32,840 bases of DNA from Conidiobolus incongruus B7586 (lineage: Eukaryota; Entomophthoromycota; Entomophthoromycetes; Entomophthorales; Conidiobolaceae). Positions 13,061 to 21,917 of this stretch are shown piece after piece; within the stretch, counting starts at the first letter, position 1; the number at the start of each line of letters is the position of its first letter. A program made the translations under genes and the position numbers. The stretch spans positions 1 to 32,840 of the forward strand of contig JNEM01013997.1 in assembly GCA_000697335.1 (NCBI GenBank). Direction: 5' to 3'. The notes under the pieces were generated by a model, which saw nothing but the letters and a program-made list of their open reading frames with translations, was not told where the DNA came from and ran no database searches.

Positions 13061-14859
13061 TCTTTATCTAATTTTTGAAGGAATAAAGTGTGAGGGTTTT
13101 TAGGGATCCTTATAAATTTTTATTTGTGTTAATAAAGGAAACGTAGTTATTTTGGGTTAATATTAAAAAAGGAATATGAACACATTCGCAATTTTTAGGT
13201 AAACATAATATTTAAAAATACTTTATTATTCATTATTAAACCATAGAATATAAGACACCATATTCTCAACTCCTCAAAATTTATTAACACCGGAATTAAT
13301 TTAGACTTGTACAATATTCTAAGCAAAGGAAATTTCAATTAAGTGTTACATCATCCCTTCCACAAGAATTTGCTCGCTTTCTAAAGATAATAAAATTGAT
13401 TTTAATGAAAATTTGATGAATAGAATTATTGAAAATTTTTAGTTTTTAATATATTTTTTAATTTATATTATGGGGAATAAATTTAAGAATTTATATATAT
13501 GATTATTTACCAGTATTAATTAATATTAATAATGATGATGTTAATATAGATAAATTAACAATATTTTTACTATTTCATTGAGTTAAAAAATGTAGTCAAT
13601 TCTAGTTATTATATATTAATTATTTAAAATGGCATAAAATCCATTATTATTAAGAATGAAACCAAGGTACAAATATAAATAGATGTAATTATTATGAAAA
13701 TTAATCGAATATTTAATTTGGCACTTAAAATTATTAATATTGAAAAATGACATTGGATAATATTAAAAATTATTAGCGATATTTTTTTAGTTAAATAATA
13801 TAGTTTCAATGTGTTTTGATACTAACAATATGGCCAAGTTTACTATCATAAAATGATTTCATTTAATAATGTATAAGTTGGAAGTATATATTTTATAGTG
13901 TGCTATTTTAATAGTATTAATGTTCAAAGCATATTTTAATGCTCTATAATTATCAACTCATATTATTTCAATTTAATTATTATAATATATGCGACTATTT
14001 CTATCTCAATTGAAGCATTTATTGAAATACTTTTAAGGTTAAATATTATAAAATTTGTATGAGTAAGATGCAGAATATTTTCAAAATTGAGGGTAAATTC
14101 ATTTATACTCTCATATTATATGCATTGTATAAATATAATCAGTTGTTAGTTTTAAAAGATGTTAGTAGTGAATTGAACTTAAATATTGATAAAATGCGGA
14201 TGTTTAAAAACTTAAATATAGATTAATTCTAAAATAGCTTTAATTTCAAAACATTTTTTATTAGGTGTAAAAATTTATAAATATATAAATTTTTGGATTA
14301 TAAATTTGAATATGTAAAATGAGATTTATTGATAATTATTGGAATATGTGATCAATTAATATAAATTTTAATTTTAATTAATTTTGCATGTTTTTTATAT
14401 CACTATTAAATAAATTCTAATTACATTTTAAAAAATTATAGCTATCAATAGAATTTTTGAATTAGTAACAATGAATAGTTTGAGTTATTCATCAGCTATA
14501 TTGAGAAAAATGATTAAAAATTTATTAAGCAATTAATCTGAAATAATATTACTGTGAATTATTTTATGAAAGTATATGGTGAAAACTGATTAAACTTATT
14601 TTTCAATTTTAAAATTTCATTAATATATTTACAGTGATTCAATAACCAATATCTACATTTCAGTTTCAAATAATTATTATTTATTGATTTTAATACATAT
14701 TTTTAAGATATATTCATTTTAAACTTTTACTATTTTGATATTAATAATCTCTACAAATTTATGAAATTACTATTAATTACAATAGTATTGAATATATTTC
14801 AGCTATATTTTTGAGTTCTGAACAATCCCACCAATTTCCCAATAAATACCAATAGTAAT
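13061..14859. other. AT-rich intergenic region, no gene seen
   Basis: Very AT-rich with stops in all frames. A 61-codon minus frame at 13624-13809 is hydrophobic, Ile-rich and compositionally like the background, so it is not called. No RNA gene or repeat recognised. Confidence 0.5.
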
Positions 14860-14861
14860 TA

Positions 14862-15375
14862 TTTATCATAATTATTTTCACAACGATCAGTAAATGATTT
14901 GATCATTTCCGTTGATAACTTTCAAAGTATCATTTCGCTTAACTCGGATACCGTTGTGAATTAAATTCAAGCTTAATATGGAATTATAGCTTCGTCATTG
15001 GACTATCAATACTTAATTGAGTGTTTTTGTTGGGGGCGTAGGGTTCAAGTCGCCTCTCAGTTATCAACTGTTGAAACATTTTACTGTTTTCTCAGCCTAA
15101 ACCATATGTTAACCAATTTAATAAAATGGTCAACAAACTTGTCCTGACCAAATGATATGGGTAACAAGTGAGTTTAGACGCGTAAGTCTCGATAATTTCA
15201 AAGAAACCACCTTCAAATCAGCCTCCATGATAAATAACTCCCTCGGGTACTGATCCCTGAAATTAGTATTCGAATGTACTGGATTATCCTGACAGAAAGG
15301 CAAAAAAGTTTTATACTGGTCAGCATTGTTAATTAAGTAGAACAACTGTTTGCACGAAAAGCTAGATCAATCAAA
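14862..15375 (-). pseudogene. Broken COQ10-like gene (START/polyketide cyclase family)
   Basis: COQ10 is a mitochondrial lipid-binding START-fold protein needed for ubiquinone function. Segments in the family's order are visible on the minus strand. 15130-15366 encodes LFYLINNADQYKTFLPFC, then MEADLKVVSLKLSRLTR and NSLVT, matching the family pattern YkxFLPfC ... aeLtVgf ... SxVt. 14984-15079 encodes MFQQLITERRLEPYAPNKN and TQLSID, matching LFxxLxxxWxfeP. About 14940-14970 gives IKLEFNS, like the family's FeF strand. About 14862-14935 gives STEMIKSFTDRCENNY, matching the C-terminal MxxAFxxRCxxxY. The pieces lie in different frames with in-frame TGA/TAA between them, and not all gaps can be explained by introns, so the copy looks dead. 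A Met at 15434 might begin a remnant first exon. An active gene with unusual splicing is the alternative. Family call about 0.75; broken state about 0.7. Confidence 0.65.
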
Positions 15376-15434
15376 TTAATACAGGACTCACTCAAATACT
15401 CAACTGCGAATTCACCTGAAGATTTTTTCTTCAT

Positions 15435-17122
15435 TGTGAATTAAACACTTATTGGAAGGTTCATTAGAAATGAATGGTAAATTAAAGAAGTTTTGGTGAA
15501 CTTTTGTACTTGATAAATTTCTTATTAATCAAATGTTTATTAGTTGTAGTTGTACTTGTAATTTTATCATCTTTTTTATTTTTTTTTGTTAGTATTAGAA
15601 TTTGCCACATGTGTTTATATTACTTGTACAATAGCCGTATTTAATGGGATTTTGTTTTATTCAAATAGTTCTTCACAAACTGTTATTATACCTCACCAAT
15701 ATTATAACGATCAGTATTCAATTAACAGATTTAACATAGTAAATGTAGTTAGCTAATTTTTTGGTATTTTAATCAAGATCTTTAAAGTAATGCTTGAGTA
15801 TTATTATTATTATAAGTTTTTATAAATGAATTTATATTTTGAATTATCAGAAAATATTGTTTATTAAAATTTGATTGCATTAAATACAGTATCACTGTTA
15901 GATTTGGTGACCAATCCGTCATTCAAAAATGTATTTATTGCACACATTCAATATATTTTAATACTGATAGAATAAAATCAATAACCAATAATTATTAAAA
16001 GTCTAAATACTGAATAATTCTACAATTAATTTATATTAATTATAATATATTATTTTATAAAATATATTACAATATGTGTTATTATATATATTTAAACATT
16101 CATTTGAATCACAATTTAATTGGAATTGGGATGACAATGAAGAAATCACTGTAAATATATATTTGTAATTGTATCCAATTAGGAAATTATTTGAAATATT
16201 GGTATTAAAATCATGATATTACAATATACAGAAGTTCTTGATGTGGTTTACCATTAATAAGTATAGAATATAGTCAATACTTATAAAATTTTGGTTTATA
16301 ACATATCTATCAATATGTTCTAAAATCGGAAATAGGTTAGTATTCATAAAATTATAAATATAATATTACACAAAAAATAAATCTAAAATTTTATCTTAAA
16401 ATAAAGGTTTAAGGTTATTTAGTATAATTCCTACCAAAATAAAATACGCCTAAATTATAATTTTGATTTATGGAAATTGAATAATTATTTTTTTTTAAAT
16501 ATTCAACTTTTATTATTGAAAGATTCAAATATTATTTTTTGTTAAATAATTTGATTAAATTGACAATATCAATAAAATAATATTAATTGATATATTTTTA
16601 AATATATTTTAATTATGAAAATATAAATATTGTGTGTATAATAAATATATTACTAATTTATAATTAAAATTTTTATAATATTGGATTGATTTTTAAATAT
16701 AAATTCATTTATATAAAATATTCGTTTTAATTGATGTTACCAAATTTTGAGAGTATATTGTGATAAAATTTATTTTAAACTATTATAAGCAAATAAATGA
16801 TTTCTATAGTAATATGTCTAATAAAAAAGAATATCAGTTCAATAAAAATTCGAAAAAGTGTAGTGTAATTCATAATTGTATTAATAATGTATAAAATTGT
16901 AAATAGCATATTTTTATACTTGAATTATAAAGAATAGTAATATTTGAATTAATATAGATGCTAATAATACAAACATTCATCAAAATAAAAATATGGTATA
17001 TATTAATCATTTAGTATGGTATAATCGAAAGACGATAACATATATCAATATAATAAAATATAAAAGTTAATGTAATAGCTAAAAATCATTAGTCACTTAT
17101 AAATAAAATTTTTATTAGTAAT
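15435..17122. other. AT-rich intergenic region, no gene seen
   Basis: Apart from the first 250 bases, which have T-rich runs, this is uniformly AT-rich with no open frame of interest and no recognisable repeat or RNA. The part next to 17122 is the 3' flank of the bL31m gene. Confidence 0.5.
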
Positions 17123-17524
17123 TTATTTCTTCTTCTTATCAGTTCTACCTTTAGTAATTAAAAATTGTAAATCTCTCTGAGTTACCGTTAAAGTATTCTT
17201 ATTATCAGATTCTAAAGATTCGTCAAAGGCTAAATCGTCAAAGTCCAAACCCATGTCACCAAACTTCTCGCTAAATTTACTCATATTTTCTTTCTCAACC
17301 AGATCTTCATCAACTAGGGTGGGATTCCACAATGGGTGATTACGAGTATCTTTGTTTAAAATTAAAGCACCTCTTGGAGAAGTGGTGCGCAATGTGATGG
17401 TGGACCCGTCGGTTAATAATACATTTTGAGTAAAACTTTCGGGTCTTCTAACTGGTAATTTGTAGTGACGAACGGATTGATAAATTAAGCTGTTAGCACG
17501 TTTTAAATTATTTGACTTCAACAT
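17123..17524 (-). CDS. MRPL36: Mitochondrial large-subunit ribosomal protein bL31m
   Basis: Single-exon gene, 133 residues, start ATG at 17524 and stop TAA at 17123-17125. The first 30 residues (MLKSNNLKRANSLIYQSVRH...) are rich in Lys/Arg/Ser with no acidic residue, as expected for a mitochondrial presequence. The core NVLLTDGSTITLRTTSP followed by NKDTRNHPLWNP matches the fungal bL31m signature, in which a short beta-rich segment ends in R-N/H-x-P-L-W-N-P. The C-terminal 60 residues are acidic and then Lys-rich, a fungal-type extension. It would sit in the mitochondrial ribosome near the central protuberance. No neighbour is functionally linked. Length is in the normal range and nothing is missing. 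Confidence 0.9.
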   Translation of the reverse strand: MLKSNNLKRANSLIYQSVRHYKLPVRRPESFTQNVLLTDGSTITLRTTSPRGALILNKDTRNHPLWNPTLVDEDLVEKENMSKFSEKFGDMGLDFDDLAFDESLESDNKNTLTVTQRDLQFLITKGRTDKKKK

Positions 17525-17918
17525 TTTTTTATATTATTTGATAATTAAAAATATATTATATATAAAATTTCTATTTATTTATATTTAATTAAATATTTGT
17601 TTGAGGTATTTTTTAAATGTAAAATTTATATTAAAAATTTGGAAAACTAAGTTATGGGATCAAATTACATTATATTCTCAGATTAAGTTTGTTCCAATTT
17701 TGCCGAAGCATTAATTTAAATTACTCTTTCTAAAAAATATATTTTACAATAATACATTATATGATTATACAGTCATATCCATTAATTACATATATTTTAA
17801 TTTTTTGTAATATTATTTAAACCTGAAACTTAAATAAATGATATATTTATTTTTTGTGTTGCTTTTTAAGTCAAATGTATATATATATATAATATTATAT
17901 ATTTTTCTCACTCTAAAT
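17525..17918. other. AT-rich 5' flank of bL31m
   Basis: Very AT-rich, with a TA run near 17877-17900. It must contain the bL31m promoter, but no element can be identified. Confidence 0.4.
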
Positions 17919-18164
17919 TGTTAATGATGGGTAAGTAAACTCACCCATTGGAAGGATTCCCTTAAAAGGGTACAGAATATTAGGCAAACAGCCAAAAAGG
18001 TTAATAAAATATAAAAGCAAGTGTAAAGTTGAAACTGGTAGAATAGGAGAGAGTGTTTATTTAGCAAAGTTGAATGGTTTAAATATTTCAAACTCATTAA
18101 AAGGAGGCTTATGACATGTAATCTCTAGAAAATCACAAGTTCTTGGGGCTAGGGATTAAAGCAT
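17919..18164 (-). pseudogene. Short coding-like relic, unknown family
   Basis: One minus-strand frame stays open for about 82 codons except for a single TAA. Segments include RTCDFLEITCHKPPFNEFE, then after the stop TLSPILPVSTLHLLLYF and FGCLPNILYPFKGILPMGEF. The Pro/Phe/Leu content and lower AT level set it apart from its flanks. I do not recognise a family. It could be a decayed host gene or transposon fragment, or a chance open stretch. Confidence 0.25.
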
Positions 18165-19031
18165 CATAATCATTTACAATAAAGATTAAAAAATATTCAT
18201 GTCTGTTGAGTTGATAGCAAATTTTAGAAATTTGAAGTCCAGAAAATTTCCAAATTATATAACAGACATTGTACTCCCACTTTTTGAATCACTCATAAGT
18301 TATTTGATTTCAATAATATAAATAGTATAATATTAGAAATAAATATCAAAAATTCAGAGGTAAAATTTTTAAATATCATTTTAAAATATAGTTGTATCAT
18401 TTAGAAGTTAATTATTGGTATATTTTACTACCAATTCGAAATAAATCTATATTTGAAACAATAAATTTTGAAATTATTATAATCCAATAAACAGTGTATA
18501 TACATATATTATCATAATTTTGATTCAATAACTGGCAATATAGTTCCGTTATTATTTAAAATTTTTAAAATTTTTTATTGACATCTAATATTTCTAACAA
18601 AAGCCTAGCTAATATATTTGATTATAAAACTCTTAATATATAAATATATTATTCCATTCATATTTTATCGAAAATATCAATGATTTTAGATTTCATAATT
18701 TTAAAATTTGGAAAAAAATTTTCAGTGATTTTTATCATTGCAAACTTTCAAGAATGTTAATTCTTATATAATTATTATATAGTTGTTTAGATAAAGTTGA
18801 ATTTTTAAAAAGATATTAAAGCTTCTCTTGAAACAAACCAAATATCAATGGGTATATTGATAGAATGTGATTAAGAATATAATTCATTTTGAAATTAAAT
18901 CATATTAAAATATATTTCAAATATTATTGATGAAGTTATTATGAAATTTTAAAGCATAATTAAACTGATTGTATTGTATAATATTCCAAAAGTTGAATGA
19001 AATTAATAGTAATGACACTTGCTGGGAAGTT
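18165..19031. other. AT-rich intergenic region upstream of the RNA candidate
   Basis: No gene seen. A short minus-strand frame (about 18960-19078) overlaps the edge of the following island. TATAAT at about 18977-18982 lies some 50 nt before the predicted RNA and could be a TATA element, but such strings are common here. Confidence 0.35.
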
Positions 19032-19367
19032 TAGGTGTCTAATAACTTTCAAATAGTCCTCTTCCGGGACGGCGCCTGTTATATGATATAAAAGGGGTAA
19101 TTTATTGTTTAACCTGGGTTGTAGGGCAGTATCCTAGGAAGAGAACCGACGTGACAACTTCGTTGTAGACGGCATATTTATAGCTGTTTGACGTGCCTTC
19201 CCAACTTACAAGCGGCACGTCGGGTGGAACGATTGGACCGCAGTTCTGGTGTATTTGTTGGTCATTTTGAAGGTGGATCTATGAATTGGTTCTCGAAAGA
19301 TTCGAATTGTAAAGGTCGAACGGTTTTCCAGCCGGTGAAAGTAATTTATTAGTACGAAAAACACTTA
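19032..19367 (+). ncRNA. Candidate structured non-coding RNA, family unknown
   Basis: A GC-elevated island in an AT sea. The ends pair: 19032-19038 with 19361-19367 (TAGGTGT/ACACTTA, one wobble), then 19039-19045 with 19346-19352 (CTAATAA/TTATTAG), then 19046-19051 with 19336-19341 (CTTTCA/TGAAAG). Inside are CTCTTCC 19059-19065 with GGAAGAG 19137-19143; AACCG 19144-19148 with CGGTT 19321-19325; an 8-bp perfect hairpin GACGTGCC/GGCACGTC at about 19190-19221; an ACAAC/GTTGT hairpin at about 19154-19166; and TCGAA/TTCGA at 19293-19305. A T5 run at 19389-19393 could be a Pol III terminator. The nested order (end helix, side hairpin, inner long-range helix next to it) recalls RNase P/MRP RNA, but I could not find their conserved sequence boxes with confidence. 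It does not read as tRNA, 5S, U6 or SRP RNA. Strand is inferred from the T run. Minus-strand peptide-like segments overlap it, so a decayed gene is the alternative. Confidence 0.45.
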
Positions 19368-19550
19368 GTTGTCAAGAGAAAAATGGTGTTTTTGGAAGTA
19401 TTAGATATATAATTTGATATTAGAAAAAATAAACAATTTAGTTCAATGTTACAAAATATATACTAGATATTATTTTATTAATGAACTAGATTATAGGATA
19501 TAATATATAGGAATTAAAGATATATAATTAGTTGATCATTTGATTCATAT

Positions 19551-21029
19551 TCAAGCTATGATTGTAGTAGGTTTTGGGTAAGGGATATTAGCGGATTCAG
19601 TGCAAGGAGTAATAATGGTAGGTTCACTGCATGGAGTTGTGATAGTAGTTGGAGTACAAGGGGCGGTGGTAGAAGTGGTGGCGCATGGAGTGGTAGTAGT
19701 TTCAGGACATGGAGTAGTAGTGGTGGTAGTAGAATTTGAAGCATCTGGAGATGTAGTGGTGGTGCATGGAGTGGTAGTGGTGGTAGTTTCAGTACAAGGA
19801 GTTGTGGTAGTGGTAGAACTTGAAGCATCTGGAGATGTAGTGGTGGTGCATGGAGTGGTAGTGGTGGTAGTTTCAGTACAAGGAGTTGTGGTAGTAGTAG
19901 AGCTTGAAGCATCTGGAGATGTAGTAGTAGTGGTGCATGGGGTGGTAGTGGTGGTAGTTTCAGTACAAGGAGTTGTGGTAGTGGTAGAACTTGAAGCATC
20001 TGGAGATGTAGTGGTGGTGCATGGAGTGGTAGTGGTGGTAGTTTCAGTACAAGGAGTTGTGGTAGTGGTAGAACTTGAAGCATCTGGAGATGTAGTGGTG
20101 GTGCATGGAGTGGTAGTGGTGGTAGTTTCAGTACAAGGAGTTGTGGTAGTGGTAGAACTTGAAGCATCTGGAGATGTAGTGGTGGTGCATGGAGTGGTAG
20201 TGGTGGTAGTTTCAGTACAAGGAGTTGTGGTAGTAGTAGAGCTTGAAGCATCTGGAGATGTAGTAGTGGTAGTGGTGCGTGGAGTTGTGGTAGTAGTAGA
20301 ACTTGAGGCATCTGGAGAAGTGGTAGTAGTAGTAGTAGTAGTAGTAGTGCATGGAGTAGTGGTAGAACTTGAGGCATCTGAAGATGTGGTAGTAGTGGTG
20401 CATGGAGTGGTAGTGGTGGTAGTTTCAGTACATGGAGTTGTGGTAGTAGTAGAACTTGAAGCATCTGGAGATGTAGTAGTGGTAGTGGCGCATGGAGTTG
20501 TGGTAGTAGTAGAACTTGAGGCATCTGGAGAAGTGGTAGTAGTAGTAGTAGTAGTAGTAGTGCATGGAGTAGTGGTAGAACTTGAGGCATCTGAAGATGT
20601 GGTAGTAGTGGTGCATGGAGTGGTAGTGGTGGTAGTTTCAGTACATGGAGTTGTGGTAGTAGTGGAACTTGAGGCATCTGGAGATGTAGTAGTAGTGGTA
20701 GTGCAAGGAGTGGTAGTAGTAATTGGTTTAGTAGTTTTAGTGCATGGAGTGGTAGTTGATTTGGTAGTCTTAGTACAAGGGGTGGTAGTCGGTTTCGGAG
20801 GTTTAGTTGTCTTACTAGTTTTAGTGCATGGAGTTTGGACAGCGGTTGACCTGGGTGCTTTGCTGATTGCTACTTTTTTCACGTCTGGAGTTGCAGTACT
20901 TTGTTTTTTTGGTTGAGGAATTCCTGTATTATGATTTTCGGTATCAAGATGTATAGAATTACTGTTAAATGGCTTTCCCTCGCCAAATGCTGTCAAAGAC
21001 ACAAAAATTAATAATTTGGCCAACTTCAT
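19551..21029 (-). CDS. Secreted Thr-rich mucin-like repeat protein with TPC motifs
   Basis: 492 residues, no intron. Residues 1-18 (MKLAKLLIFVSLTAFGEG) are a typical signal peptide with a small residue before the likely cut. A Lys/Pro/Thr segment follows to about residue 120, then tandem repeats made almost only of Thr, with TTPCT and SPDASSS blocks. The common unit is 28 residues (84 bp) with two Cys in TPC contexts; the N-terminal half of the array uses a longer compound unit. The end (TPCTESANIPYPKPTTIIA) has no hydrophobic tail, so a GPI anchor is not supported. Such sequences are normally heavily O-mannosylated and sit in or outside the wall, and the regular Cys could cross-link chains. 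No enzymatic domain is seen. The long plus-strand frame at 19600-20916 and a second minus frame across the array are by-products of a repeat that lacks stops in those frames. Confidence 0.8.
   Translation of the reverse strand: MKLAKLLIFVSLTAFGEGKPFNSNSIHLDTENHNTGIPQPKKQSTATPDVKKVAISKAPRSTAVQTPCTKTSKTTKPPKPTTTPCTKTTKSTTTPCTKTTKPITTTTPCTTTTTTSPDASSSTTTTTPCTETTTTTTPCTTTTTSSDASSSTTTPCTTTTTTTTTTSPDASSSTTTTTPCATTTTTSPDASSSTTTTTPCTETTTTTTPCTTTTTSSDASSSTTTPCTTTTTTTTTTSPDASSSTTTTTPRTTTTTTSPDASSSTTTTTPCTETTTTTTPCTTTTSPDASSSTTTTTPCTETTTTTTPCTTTTSPDASSSTTTTTPCTETTTTTTPCTTTTSPDASSSTTTTTPCTETTTTTTPCTTTTTSPDASSSTTTTTPCTETTTTTTPCTTTTSPDASSSTTTTTPCTETTTTTTPCTTTTSPDASNSTTTTTTPCPETTTTPCATTSTTAPCTPTTITTPCSEPTIITPCTESANIPYPKPTTIIA
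19741..20673 (-). repeat. Nested tandem repeats: 84-bp units and a duplicated 213-bp unit
   Basis: The landmark GCATCTG (coding Asp-Ala for the SPDASS block) starts at 19741, 19825, 19909, 19996, 20080, 20164, 20248, 20308, 20374, 20461, 20521, 20587 and 20674. The spacings are 84, 84, 87, 84, 84, 84, then 60, 66, 87, 60, 66, 87. So there are six near-84-bp units followed by two copies of a 213-bp compound unit (20248-20460 and 20461-20673). All steps are multiples of three, so the frame is kept. Confidence 0.95.
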
Positions 21030-21439
21030 ATCTTAAAAATTTATCAATGTTATACAACTTTCGAAGTTGTTTATTATATTTCAATTTTAAACATTCTTTC
21101 TAATCGCTTATATATTTCACTCTTCATCACTTCATCTTATAATCCTTAATTAATATTTAAATGCATTTTTGATGTACATGAAATATATAATTTTCTTGGA
21201 TCGCGAATTTAATACCTATAATGCCTTAAAAATTCGCCAGTCATATTATATCAATTATCTATTTCAAATAAAGCATAATTATTAAAATTTTGAATTTAAA
21301 TATTATTATAACTGTACTTATATCATACAAAACAAATAAAACTCTATATTTATATTATTTCAATAAAATTTAAAATATTTTGTTAGAAAATAATGAACAT
21401 TATGAATAATTGATTTTTTGTCAAAGTTGATCAGCATGA
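21030..21439. other. 5' flank of the Thr-rich gene
   Basis: AT-rich sequence upstream of the minus-strand Thr-rich gene. It holds the promoter of that gene by position only; no element or other gene seen. Confidence 0.4.
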
Positions 21440-21917
21440 ATTTGAAACCAAATGCCAAAATTAATTTTCTGGACTGAATTAGCGAATTGATTAGACAATA
21501 ATGGATCGGTCAAAAGCCTGAATCAGTGAAAATATTTAATTATATTTTAATCATGAACATTCTATATTGGTCACACACTGGCAAACTCGATCATCAGAAT
21601 ACTTTCTTAAATTAAAATATTTTTAGCTTTATATCTATCTAATTGCAACCTTAATTATGAAATTTTTTTTGAATATTTTACCAATAAAAATTGAAGTATG
21701 TCTTTCCAAAATAATTAATTTTGAGTGAAGCTTGTGATTTACTGATCATCTCTGAAAATTTGGGCTTTGAATTTTGACTAAATTGAATGAAAAAACGAAT
21801 ATCAAGAATTTCAGAATTTTCCTTTTTTAAAAAAACATTATATGTACTATAAAAAACTGATCCATACATTTCTTTCCATGATAAATCTATTATATCTGGT
21901 TTGATATTATGCATCAA
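21440..21917 (-). pseudogene. Possible decayed coding stretch, unknown family
   Basis: 21678-21917 is a 79-codon minus frame (MMHNIKPDIIDLSWKEMYGS... ending KTYFNFYW) whose mixed composition looks more protein-like than the background. Further along the same strand, about 21440-21540, a frame gives segments such as FWHLVSNSC separated by TAA and TGA codons. Together they could be remains of one gene. No family is recognised and chance remains a fair explanation. Confidence 0.2.

Noticed and set aside
15041-15051. GGGTTCAAGTC, like a tRNA B box, suggesting a tRNA gene on the plus strand
   Set aside because: The flanks do not form a T stem, no acceptor or anticodon stem can be built, and the site lies inside the COQ10-like fragment read on the other strand.
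18961-19345. Minus-strand coding gene across the RNA candidate, with segments such as VPEEDYLKVIRHLNFPAS
   Set aside because: Frames are short, need implausibly small introns to join, and match no family I know; the plus-strand fold explains more of the sequence. Kept as the alternative for that feature.
19556-20677. 373-codon second minus-strand frame rich in Leu/Pro
   Set aside because: Out-of-frame reading of the same repeat array; the overlapping frame has a signal peptide and explains the sequence.
19600-20916. 438-codon plus-strand Val/Gly-rich open frame
   Set aside because: It is the antisense of the Thr repeat array. The repeat simply lacks stops in that frame; no sensible N-terminus or domain.
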